A stretch of DNA of 64,000 bases. It comes from Luscinia megarhynchos. Taxonomy: Eukaryota > Chordata > Aves > Passeriformes > Turdidae. The position numbers and the translations under genes are program-made. Shown piece after piece: positions 53,900 through 64,000 of this stretch. The stretch's first letter is position 1; each line of letters begins with the position of its first letter. The stretch lies in assembly GCA_034336665.1 (NCBI GenBank), contig JAPFBE010000036.1:682001-746000 (forward strand), read 5' to 3'. The notes below the pieces were generated by a model. It ran no database searches and was not told the DNA's origin. It worked only from the letters and a program-made list of their open reading frames with translations.

Positions 53900-54182
53900 C
53901 TGGCCTTTGAGTGGATATTCATCCAATCAGGTTCCATCTAGGCTGCAGACATATAATTAGTCAAAGGAGCTGGGTGGCACCAAGACCTCAACCAATGATA
54001 TGATCAGGTGCACAAATTTTGAACCCTCTATAAAAGGTAACCTCCATAAATAAACTGTCACTGTTGTCCTTGAACGAGCAAAGGAGTGTGCTGTGTCTAT
54101 CTCCAGCCCCTCCCCCACCACGCAGCAGTCACCAGCATCACGAGGTAACAAATGCAATTACAAGTGGTGCCCCCTCATGAGA
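53900..54182 (+). mobile_element. Family E LTR end with primer-binding site
   Basis: Homologous to 47780-48012: CCAATCAGG, GGCTGCAGACATAT, CTATAAAAGG (about 54030), AATAAACTG (about 54047), ending at GCAATTACA (54162). Two bases later TGGTGCCCCC (54165-54174) matches 9 of the first 10 bases of the tRNA-Trp primer site used by alpharetroviruses; the rest has diverged. So this is a 5' LTR with leader, not a solo LTR. Left edge approximate. Confidence 0.7.
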
Positions 54183-54541
54183 TACAGACTCAGTCACTTT
54201 AAATACCGCGGATTTGCGGGAAGACAGGAGCAGCGGAATCTGCTGCAAACACAGCCAGTGGGATGGCGGAAAGTGACAAGTTTGTCATGATCGGCTGGAA
54301 TTACCAAGGAGAAGCTGGTGGGATGGCGCAAAAGCAGCAAAATTTGCTGCAGGCAGCGGAATTTGCTGCAGACAGTGGAATTTGCTGCAAAATCACAGCG
54401 GTGATGGCGGAGCTGCTGCGTTATTCCAGAAACCCCCTAGAGGATTGGAACCACTGTTGGGATCATAGGAGCGTGGGTTTCTACAGCAGAATATCCCGTC
54501 CTGAAGGAACGGACTTTTTTTCTTTAAAAAATCGGGATTAA
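54183..54541 (+). pseudogene. Leader and possible gag start of a family E provirus
   Basis: A 92-residue frame (54263-54541, MAESDKFVMIGW...) lies where matrix would start. It contains a short repeat (units around GCAGCGGAATTTGCTGCA at 54229, 54332, 54353, 54374) encoding Ala/Glu/Phe/Leu-rich residues. No retroviral domain is recognised and the rest of the provirus is absent. Confidence 0.35.
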
Positions 54542-55190
54542 TTACTATGAGCGGGCTTTACTAGCCCTGCTCTGTAGCTGTTTTTCGAGGTTGGTGCTTT
54601 CCAACCCCAAGCTTAGCAGCTCCAAGCCCAGATTTCTCTGGACTTAGGCTGCTGGGCTTACAGCTACCCACTAGCGGAGTACAGAAAAATTGAGATGGAG
54701 CAGCACTGGTTCCGGAGATAGCTTTATTCCTCCGAAGGGAGAGTACAGCAAAGTCTGGTTACATCAGATAACAAAGGACTTTTTATAGGTTTACAGAGGA
54801 TTGAATTTTCTACCAATAAAACTACAGCTTTTAAACTAACCAATTATCTTAAAATTCTTAAGTAAAAAAGGACCAATAACTTGTTGGCTTTAAGAGCCAA
54901 TAGAAATCCAAAAAGATAACAGGGTTTTCGATAAGGGAAAAGGGGGGTTGGTTGCTAGGCATTCAGTAATTATGGGATGGAATTCCAGGGATAGATTTTA
55001 GGGGGAGTAACATTGTCTACAATGCTCACATGGTGCGAAAGCCACAAACTGGACATGCTAAGGGACTTCATTAGACTTATTAACTTGGGAGAGGCCTGGC
55101 AAAAGCATACTTACAGCAGCCTCTGATGGTGATGAAACAGCCATCAATGTTATAAAACCATGGAAGATTATCCTGGACTTACTAAAGCAA
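54542..55190 (-). mobile_element. Possible LTR-like block, weak
   Basis: The minus strand carries GGAATAAAGCTATCTCC near 54718-54735, resembling an LTR polyadenylation region. No matching copy or TSD found. Confidence 0.3.
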
Positions 55191-55620
55191 TTAAATAATG
55201 GAAGGGGAAGGAGGACGGGCGGGGCGGGCACAAACGGCTTCTAAACCCCCACATAGAAACAAAAGACAGTTGAGCAAAGCCACAGGAGCAGCCCGACCAT
55301 CTCTCTATACCCCCTCGCACCAGCTTTGGCTGGCCATGGCCACTGTGATACTGTGCCCTGCTGCTGTGAGACTGTGATAGCTGGCACAGCCCATACTGCC
55401 GCTTTGGGTGAGCACGCCATGCTGCCCTGCTCTGTGGGTGGGGACCATGCAGCAATCCCTCCAGCATCTCAAGATGTTGGTCGCCACTTTTTTTGCACCC
55501 AAGATGGCGGCAACCGCATGGCTGCCAGCTGGAAAAGAGAAGCCTTGCCTACTCTGTGGGGTGTGGCTCTGGCCCCGGCCCAGCCTCTGTGGGGCATGGC
55601 TCCACCCTGAACCAGGCTCC
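55191..55620. repeat. GC-rich block with GGCATGGCTCCACC-type repeats
   Basis: The words CATGGCT(C/T)CACC(C) and CTGACCCAG recur here (55590-55610) and beyond the inserted LTR (56328-56410). The two parts were one block before the LTR insertion. Origin unknown. Confidence 0.4.
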
Positions 55621-56327
55621 ATGGGTGTTGGGAGTTGAGTGTTTTTCTATTACTGTGTCAATTTAAAGAATTTTTCCCATTATTATGCTAATGTAGCTTG
55701 CCGGGTTACACTCAGGACCTTTGAGGACTCTGGGAAAAAGGGGTAGGTGGGAGCTGGGCTGGCGGAGGGGCTCTCATGTTTCCGGAGGGGGAACTCGTGT
55801 TTCCGGCGAGCTTGGAGAAGGACCTCCCGTCTGGAGCCACGCGGCCGAACGCAGGAGAGGCAGACCCTCTGCGATCACCTGTCCTGCATCTGCCCTGCTA
55901 CAACCTCCTGCCTCTGCGGACACAGCTAATCACCCAGACACAACGGTGAGTGAGGAGCTGCCCTCTCCAGCCCGTTCCCACCCGAGACCGGCATGGCTGC
56001 TGCCGCCCCTCCCGCCTCCGCTCCCGCCTCTTTGCGGCTGTCGGATTTTGTTCTGCCTGGAGCCCCGGGACCGAGGGCAGAGAGAGAGTGGTCCCACAGC
56101 TAAAGAAAGGACTGGGACCGAGCTATCTGTTCTGTGCTGTTGGTAATTCTGAACAACTGCTGTTGTTTCTGCTTACGGTTATATATATATTAGTAAAAGA
56201 GCTGTTATTCCTACCCCCTTATCTCTGCCTCAGAGTCTTGGATTCAAACATTTGTAATACTTGGGGGGAGTGGAATTGGGGTCTCTACTTGTTGGCAGAC
56301 ACCTGTCCTTCAAACCAGGAGAATAGG
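55621..56327 (+). mobile_element. Solo LTR (family B), plus strand
   Basis: LTR 55626-56322 (697 bp), reverse complement of the ERV-2 LTR. It opens TGTTGGGAGTTGAGTG and ends CAAACCAGGAGA (worn CA end). Flanks ATGGG (55621-55625) and ATAGG (56323-56327) agree at 4 of 5 bases. Confidence 0.85.
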
Positions 56328-58964
56328 GCATGGCTTCACCCCTGACCCAGCTTATGTGGGGCGTGGCTTCACCTCTCACCCAGCCTCCGGGATTCATAGC
56401 TCCACCCCTGACCCAGTCTTCATGTGTGGGTCTGTGAAGTGCATCACCAGGAATTCCTGGAGACATAGTACCAGGGAAGAGCAGCACCCATGTCCCGAGA
56501 ACACCATCCCTGCTGGAATCAGAGTTTTATATACCGACAAGGGACTCAGAAGACATCAGCAGAGAAAGCCAAAGCCATCATCCTGCAGAGCAACATGATA
56601 TCTCTGCAGCCGATCCTGTGAACTTCTGGCAAAGGGTGAAAGAATCAGAATTACCTTTTTCAGAGACAGTGCAGGTGACCTCCAAAGCCAAGCCTTTGAC
56701 CACACCTCCAAGCCTTTCTATACCTCCAGCCAAAAACTAAGTTTATCAGGGCAGTGGGAGGAGATCTTCAGGTCCCTAATTCAATCGAAGTAAAGCCCCA
56801 TGCCACGCGGCATCAGTGGGAACTGGGAAAACTCTCCCCAGCGACTGGTCCCCTCTTCACATACCTTTCACAAAGCAGCGGCAGGGGAGGGACATATATC
56901 TGAAGGGGAACACCTGCAACCGTGTGGCACTCTGAAGCAGCCCCAAACACACAAAAGGCCGCCGCCCCAGGCATGGAGGGGACCCCAAACACCTATACTC
57001 ACATCAGGACTGAGAATCGCATCTTGGAAAAAGTTTCTGCGAGGTGCCCACTGAGTAAAAGGCATCAGAGAAAAGATTTCAAGAACGTGGCTTCATAAAA
57101 ACAATAGCAAACAAGCCAATCTAAAGAGATATCACCAAGCACATAGAAAATCTAAAATATAGCAGCAAAGAGCAAGCCATCTTCTCAGCAAATGCAGTGA
57201 GATGCTGACAGCCTCCTGTCTGAAGACAGTGGAGATGCAAACCAAAAAATTTAGCAGTGCCAACTGAGGCAAAGCAGACAGCAGTGTTCGCCTCCAGCAG
57301 AGCCAAACAGCTGCTTCACCTACCTCTACTTTGCCAAAGGCTAGCATCATACTCACTCAACCATCCTGGAAAATTCAAAGATCTTGCTTATTCTAACAAG
57401 TTCAGCAAGGCAAATGTATAAAAAGGTATTTCATTAACAAATTTCAGTTGTAGTTTTCTAAACACTTACCTGCTATCACTTTTGTTTGCAATGTCTAAAA
57501 TTACTTTTCATGCTGAAAATCGCTAACAACTACCTTTCATATTTCTATATAGCTAAAACATTCATGTTAACTGCTGTTAAAATTAATAGCAAGTTTTTAT
57601 GTATAACAAGCTTATCACTGCTATCACTGAAATACTAATTTGCATGTTTTGTTATTTTGAAGCAAAATATAAACAGAGCTTTAAAATATTAGATTTTTGC
57701 AACCAAATATGCAGGTGCAATATTCACAAGACTAAAGTCATTTGAGATCATTTGAAATCCCCAAAGAGTGAAACTATACATCAAAGAGTAATAACAGAAA
57801 CTTCAAATTTAACAAAATAGTTTGCCTTACAGCTTTGATGTCATGTCCCTATACCTTTCCTGAAGAAAACATATTATTTAAAGATGAATTATCATTCCAA
57901 AACACCTTTAAAGCAGTTAAAATTGTTGCCAATTTCAAAACTCTTAACAAAAGGAAAAGGTTCATTAATTTACACTGCAACCATTAGTGATGTTATATAA
58001 ATATACAAATGATAGTACAATAACTGTATAAGGATAAATTCCTTCCAACCTCAGGAAATAACTTCATAGTGTCTTTAGAAATCAAAATGACTTTTGTTAT
58101 CACTGTTCTGTAATGCTAACAGAAACGTGTAATTTCTAATTATATACCAGACTTGTAAAACCTAAGAAATAGAGATGTTTTCTTTAATAGTTTTGAATTG
58201 TTTAGTTATAACAAAAGGGTAAATAGTATTTTCAAAAGAGTTACATATATATATAATTATATTTTTTTATAATTTCTTTATAATATCATTAATTGAAGGT
58301 TTATTTTAAAGATATGTTAGGGAAATCTGCCAGTTTATGTTTTCAGCTCAGACCAAGCTGTAACCTTAACCAGGAAGGAAAAGTTTTACCATCAAAGACC
58401 TTCTCAGTTTCAGCCTTCGCCCTGGCCAGACTGTGGCTTTGACTGACAAGGAAAAAAGATTAAACTCAGATGTTTCTGAGCTAAAGGTGAAAGCAAGTCA
58501 TTTTGACTAGCTGATTTAGCCTTGCAAAAGCTGAAATCCTTTCCTTTGAGATAAACATGGAGAATCTTATGCAGAGAAGATTCTCTTAAATTATCACTTG
58601 AAAGGGAAGCTCCTCAGCAATGACAGACACTGCACGATGGTAAAGCATATAGGCAATTATAAGTCTCACCATATCAATTTCATTCAAAAGTGCATGTTTT
58701 GTTCCTGTTATAGTTTTTAAAACAAAAAAAATGGAAGAAATGAGAAATAGAAATATATTTTAATTGAAATGGTTTTGAGTTAAATGGTTTCTTGTTTTTA
58801 GTGAATGGTTTTGAGCTAAATGTTTTTTTGTTTAGTGTTGGATTGTAACTTTATAACTTCTAAGCATTGAGCCTGTGACATTTTAAGCTGAAAAATAGTG
58901 ATGTTAATAGTTCTCGCCTAACAGCTCCTTTGACATGAATGCTGCAGCTCCAGTGAGAAACCTC
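56328..58964. other. Intronic sequence, no gene recognised
   Basis: The first 100 bp continue the GC-rich repeat block. After about 57360 the sequence becomes strongly A/T rich, with TA dinucleotide runs near 58240-58280. No exon or LTR edges seen. Confidence 0.4.
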
Positions 58965-59053
58965 ATCTCAAAGGAGTGTGTTGTGTCTATCTCCAGCCCC
59001 TCCCCCACCATGCAGCAGCCACAAGCACCACAATGTAACAAGCATGATTACAA
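58965..59053 (+). mobile_element. Short family E LTR end fragment
   Basis: About 89 bp matching 54074-54162: AGGAGTGTGxTGTGTCTATC then TCCAGCCCCTCCCCCACCA and the terminal GATTACA. No TATA portion and no primer site follow. Confidence 0.75.
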
Positions 59054-60700
59054 TTATCCACTTATTAATTTCTTTGTGGAAGTTCTGTTAGTTTGTTGGT
59101 TTTTTTTAAGAAGATACCTGTATGAGCATGTGTTTCAAGGCCTAGTTGAATTTGACCATTATTATTGCAAAGACTGAGTCACTTTCTGCTTCTCTTGATA
59201 ACAGACATTAAAACAGAGGGAGACTTCAGTGAGTTACTGAAAGTGACAGCATAGGTGTGCATAAACCTGGTTTGAATGTATATTTCTGTGATCACATCTT
59301 TCCCTTCATTGCCTCAGTGCTCTGGAATTCAGCTATTGGACATCTTCCAGTTTTTGCAGGAAATCTCATTTCTGAGGATATAACTAAAGAAACCATTCCA
59401 ATGACAGTAACTTAAGATCCTTAGGACAGGTCTCAAAGCCCACTAAAAGGTAAAAGAAGAAAAAAAAAAGAAGTTCAAAATTACTGTTTCTGGCAGCTGA
59501 TTTCCTAGAAGCCATGGTGAATGGAAGGGAAGCCCAGGTTGAGCCGAGGTGCTGGTGTTGGTTAAATGGTTGTCTTGGCAACTGCAGTCACTTAAATATC
59601 TCTAGGAAAATAAAAAGCAAAATTTAAGACTGAGAAATGGTGATGGGTTGACAGAAGAACCCAGGTCAATGAGCAGCTTGAGGTTTGTACAAGGAATTGA
59701 TTTGACTACAATAGAAAGTTGCTGTTTTCAGTGGTGGGATCCTTGAGTGATACAACCTTGCTTGTTCTTGCCTTGTAATGGTAGTGTGTCTGGCTGCCCT
59801 CTTGTTGCATGACGCAAGATCCTTGGGGAGAAATGCTTACCTCCCAGAGTGTATTAATTCCCAAAAAATGGCAGATGGATGTGGTGGGAATTCTGGTACT
59901 ACTGGAGTGCTTCATTTTGCAGTCCCACTGTTCAATGTAGTCATACAAATATTGCAGCAAAACCCAGTGCAAAATAAATCTTGCATGCAAACAAATATGT
60001 GTGAGAATTGTGTTCAATGTCAGAGCTAAATTGCAGACTGTGCTTTGCTAATCATGATTGCACATGCTGTTTTGTGGTTCTGTAGGTAAAACTGATAAGT
60101 TTGAATCTTTTTCTTCCTTTATGGAGCATTTAATTCTTTCACCTTTGCACAAAAAGCAAACCCCAGAGAAAGACTGACTGAATAAAACAAGCAGGGTTTG
60201 AGCAAATTATTTAACTGTTAACTATGACAAGTATTTCTACAGTCACTGAAAAAGAACACCAGGTGCTCAGAGAAACTTTTGAAGATTAAGTGCACACTTC
60301 CTGCCTCTCATCTAATAACCAGTTTCTGAGCTGCTCTTTATGTGACTTGTGAAAAGTCATGGTCAAAGCTTCATTCAAATGTAAGCGGAAAACTCATGAG
60401 CTACTACTTGCTGCAAAAGGCAGAAGTAGACAAAACTGGTGGTGGTAGGATCAATTTCCTATCACCTTTTTACTAGGAAACATCTAGAAATAGGGACAGT
60501 ATTTCTGTATATATTTTTTTAAACCTGCATGTTTAAAAGCTACTTGGCTCTACTAGTACTGGTGCAAGTTACTAGGCAGGTAATGATGTAACTGATGCAG
60601 ATTCAGCTGGTGCTGTGACTAATTCATTCAAAGCTTCCATCATATCAGCTATTTCTACTTTGTCTATGCTAAAAAATGTGGCAAAATCTCTTCTTTCTCT
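59054..60700. other. Intronic sequence, nothing recognised
   Basis: No recognised feature. Confidence 0.4.
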
Positions 60701-61425
60701 ACTAGTGTCCTGGTTTGAAGGACAGGTGTCTGCCAATAAAGGCAGAAATTTTCCCTTGAAATAGAGACTTTAATTCCACTCCCCCCCCAGTATTATAATT
60801 GTTTCAATCAAGGACTCTGAGGCAGAGATACGGGGGTAGGAATAACAGCTCTTTTACTAATATATCTAACCGTACAAGCAGAAACAACAGCAGTTATTAA
60901 AATTACCAACAAAACGGAACAGATAAGTCAGTCCCAGTCCTTTCTTTAGCTGCAGACACGCTCTCTCTGCTCTCGGACCCGGTGCTGTAGAAGGAACAAA
61001 GCTCGGCAGCTGCAGAGAGCGGGCAGGAGCGGAGGCGTGAGGGGGAGGCAGCGGCCACGCCGGTCTCGGGTGGGAGCGGCTGGAGAGGGCAGCTCTTTGC
61101 TCACCGTTTGTGTCTGGGTGATTAGCTGTGTCCGCAGAGGCAGGAGGCTGGAACGGGGCAGATGCAGGGCAGGTGATCACAGAGGGTCTGGCTCTCCTGC
61201 TTTCTGCCACGTGGCTGGAGACGGAGGTCCTTCTCCGAGCTCGCCGGAAACACAAGTCCCCTCCAGAAGCACAAGAGCCCCTCTGGAAGCCGCTCCCACC
61301 TACCCCTTTTGTCTAGAGTCATCAAAGGTCCTGGGTGTGACCCGGCCAGCTCCATTGGCATGATAATGGGAAAAATTCTTTAAATTGACACAGTAATAGA
61401 AAAACACTCAACCCCCAACAACTAG
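60701..61425 (-). mobile_element. Solo LTR (family B) with ACTAG target duplication
   Basis: LTR 60706-61420 (715 bp), TGTCCTGGTTTG ... CCCCCAACA, flanked by ACTAG (60701-60705, 61421-61425). It aligns with the ERV-2 5' LTR along its whole length. Confidence 0.95.
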
Positions 61426-62050
61426 TAATGTAATCTAGTGTTATAGTTAATAGCTCATTGGACATCTGAAGTCTTAGTAAGTTAGATGGAAGTTTTCCTT
61501 GGTGAGTGACGTTAGCTTCTGCAGTACTCAAATGTTAAAGTAAAAAAATTACAGTCCTTGGTGTAATGCAGATACTGATTGCAGGTTGTTTTTTGTTGGG
61601 TTTTTTTAGCTTTTGCTGAAGGAGCAATGGCAAAAACTCTTGTTTAGGCTTCCATTGCCTTTTTGGTTTTTAAGCTTTTTACCTGTCACATCTCCCTCTG
61701 ACCCTTCAAGGTGCTATTACACTGAAAGTGCTAATCTCAAATACAAGACTTGGGACTTCTTAAGACTTCTGAAACTTCATCTGATACCATGATCAACAGA
61801 TAAAGGTTCATAAATCATCTCTGAAAGTAGTGGTACATTTTCCAAATATTTCCTATCATGGGCAAAGAAAATTTAACAAAAAGAGTGAGGAGGGAGTATG
61901 GGATGAAACCTGGATCACCTAATGTGAACTATTTGAATACTGGGCTGCTCTGTTGTTCGGTACTGGGGTTTTTTTGTTTGTTTGGGTTTTTTGTTTGTTT
62001 TTTTTTTACTTTCTATTTTCACTATTTTAACAGCTAAAAGTTACAACAAG
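61426..62050. other. Intronic sequence, nothing recognised
   Basis: Contains a T/G-rich run near 61968-62006. Otherwise no feature seen. Confidence 0.4.
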
Positions 62051-63380
62051 GCCTGTGTAGTAGTTTGGGTTTGCCAATTTTAATATACTCAACTTTCTGT
62101 TGTGAGATATAGGATTAGGAGCAAAAACAAGGCAGGCTTATAACTTAAAAGGATATAAAGAAAAACTTTATTAACAACACAAAGAAACTAAGAAATTCAG
62201 GATAAGATCTTCAGACCACTCCCTTTCCCCTTCCCCCCACGTTCTTAACAACAACACACAGAGACCCTTCAGTCAGTCCCTCACTTAAGTACTCTTTTCA
62301 GTTCACTTCAGGGAGAGGAGTTCCTTCTTGTTCGGCTATAGGGATTTTTTCCAAGAGGGAAAAAAAACAGTTCTCTCTTCACTTTTCATGGATAGCAAAC
62401 GCCCGGGAAAAAAATATGCAAATCGTGAAACTCCTCCCATCTTCACAGCCTTCCCAGAGCTGTGTTTGTGGGCCATGTCAAACTGATGGGGTATTACTTT
62501 TAAGGTAAACTGTTCAAAAGCAAAAGTTATCTTCATCTCTCTTTTCTCTCTTCATACTTCATTCTCAGGAACAGAGGTCCCCCCTTTCCCTCGGGGCAAA
62601 GAATCTTCTTTCTAAACACTTCACCTCCCCATGTTATTTCCACGATTTATAGGAATCTTCAGTGCAGTACAGTCCACCCCTATAGCTTACAAAAAGATTT
62701 TTCAGCCAACCTTTCACAGCATCTCCTTATTCTTCTCCCATCTGGAAACTTGGCTCCTACTTCACTGACTTTGGTATTCTTTCTGTTTCTTTCCCCTTAC
62801 TCAAGGGAGGATGGGAGGTCTGCAAGTCTTATCTGAGCATTGGAAGGGTTAAAATTTCACACAGAAGATGCCAGGCCATGCTGGAGCCGTGCCAGGATCT
62901 TAGGCCATGTGGGTGGCTGGGCGGGTTTCGCCTCCCCACAGCTGCGCCGAGCCGGGCAGTAGGGCCTCACCGAGCTGTGGCCACGCCGGGGGGGAGGGGT
63001 GGACTAGGATCCTAGCAAAGGGCCTCTCTGCCTCTTCTCCCCCTGGCCATTGAGGCCCCCTGGTTGAAAAATGGGGCCCAGCAGCTTCCTGAGCCCACCC
63101 CTGCCCACCTGGGCCACGGGGGGGATGAGGGGAGGGCCCCGGGCCAGGCCGATGTTACCTTGTGAAAGGCTGGAAATGAAAGAGAGCTTTTCCAACGTTT
63201 TCTTGCTTTTACGAATGTGATTCATGGAGCACAGTAGCTTCTCTAATTGGTTTCCCAGGCTGTCAATTACTAAATCAGCCTCCAATTGGTCCTATCAATT
63301 CACAGAGGAAGTTCTCATGGAAAAACTTCTGAGTTTGTCTCTCCCCCAGCTTGCCTGCAATGCAAAACCAGCACAGTCTG
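62051..63380 (-). mobile_element. Solo LTR (family C variant)
   Basis: LTR 62056-63375 (1320 bp), TGTAGTAGTTTGGG ... AAAACCAGCACA. Flanks GCCTG (62051-62055) and GTCTG (63376-63380) agree at 4 of 5 bases. AATAAAG reads on the minus strand near 62165-62172. Paired ATTGG boxes at 63246 and 63285. Confidence 0.88.
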
Positions 63381-64000
63381 GTGCAATCAAAACCATCCTT
63401 TTGCCAAAATGAAGCTTGATATAGAGAGCTTTATAAACTAGGCACATGAGTAGTCTGGGTTTTCTGAAGAGAGCATATGGAAGCTGGCACTTCAGCTGGA
63501 GATGACTTGGTAGATATGGCTCCTTTCTCTGAATCCCTCTCATGGGGCTAATGGCAAATTAAGCTGCTCTTTGGATGCAAGGAAGGCAAACTGCTAAAAA
63601 TATTTGCTTTTTGCACATCTTTAATTATTCTATCAGACTTTCACTGAGTCCAAAGCTTGCAGTCCAAGGTATGAGGTTAAAGTGGTTAAACTCTTCTAAA
63701 ATGAATGGTCCTACCACTGGAGACAAATCTTCTAAATGGAGAAGGATCTATATTCTCTGGTTGATCTGTTTTAGGACAGGACAAGGCAAACCTGTTGGAG
63801 ACATTTGGTTTGTTTTGTGTTGGGGTTTTTTCCCCTCTAGCTCCAGGTAGTAGCTGCTTACTGAAATGACTACAGTTGCTTACTTAGGTGTTTCATTTTA
63901 TTGGTCTGGGTGTTTCATTCATGTGACACCCTCAAAGCCAGATCACAACAACTCCTGTGACGTTAACGTTTCAATTCTAGTTTAATGTGTTGCAAGCATT
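63381..64000. other. Intronic sequence, nothing recognised
   Basis: No exon of UBE2R2, no LTR edge and no other repeat recognised up to the window end. Confidence 0.4.

Noticed and set aside
17152..64000. Further UBE2R2 exons
   Set aside because: I looked for the following UBC-fold segment (FPIDYPYSPP-type motif) and the HPN/active-Cys region in all frames and found none.

Overview
This window is bird nuclear DNA, most likely from a songbird. It holds the first coding exon of UBE2R2 (a Cdc34-type ubiquitin-conjugating enzyme), a CR1 LINE tail ending in an ATTCT microsatellite, and a dense set of avian-type endogenous retroviruses (ERVs). By my boundaries roughly two thirds of the 64 kb is LTR retrotransposon. 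All retroviral genes seen are broken or lack parts; none is an intact provirus.

Layout. 1-3465: a minus-strand class III (ERV-L-like) provirus, cut by the window edge, nested inside the pol gene of a second one (3466-8664). 8714-10032: a solo LTR with a perfect 5-bp target-site duplication (TSD). 10038-14059: remnants of a plus-strand ERV (RT, RNase H, env, 3' LTR) interrupted by a 100-N assembly gap. 14120-14328: CR1 tail plus microsatellite. 15550-16494: two plus-strand LTRs just upstream of the UBE2R2 CpG island. 16730-17500: CpG island, 5' UTR and coding exon 1 (16975-17151) with a splice donor at 17152. No other UBE2R2 exon is recognisable, so 17152-64000 is most simply the first intron.

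Intron. One LTR lies at 18259-18835. An almost complete env-less class III provirus lies at 24505-31162 with matched LTRs, primer-binding site, polypurine tract and a CCCTC TSD. It abuts a much older member of the same lineage (31168-36872), whose pol was later split by another solo LTR. A fragment of that old element recurs at 40563-41700, next to a 5'-truncated class II provirus with an alpharetrovirus-like env (41701-47400). Further LTRs continue to 63375, several with TSDs.

The class III elements share an unusual plan: LTR, a tRNA-Lys1,2-type primer site, a small hydrophobic multi-segment ORF, a Gag with its own N-terminal membrane-like segment and no zinc knuckle, protease, RT, RNase H, integrase, then directly the 3' LTR with no env. 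The hydrophobic pre-gag ORF is the best candidate here for something undescribed. The ERV density around UBE2R2, a gene that to my recollection has Z and W copies in birds, also makes a W-chromosome origin worth testing.
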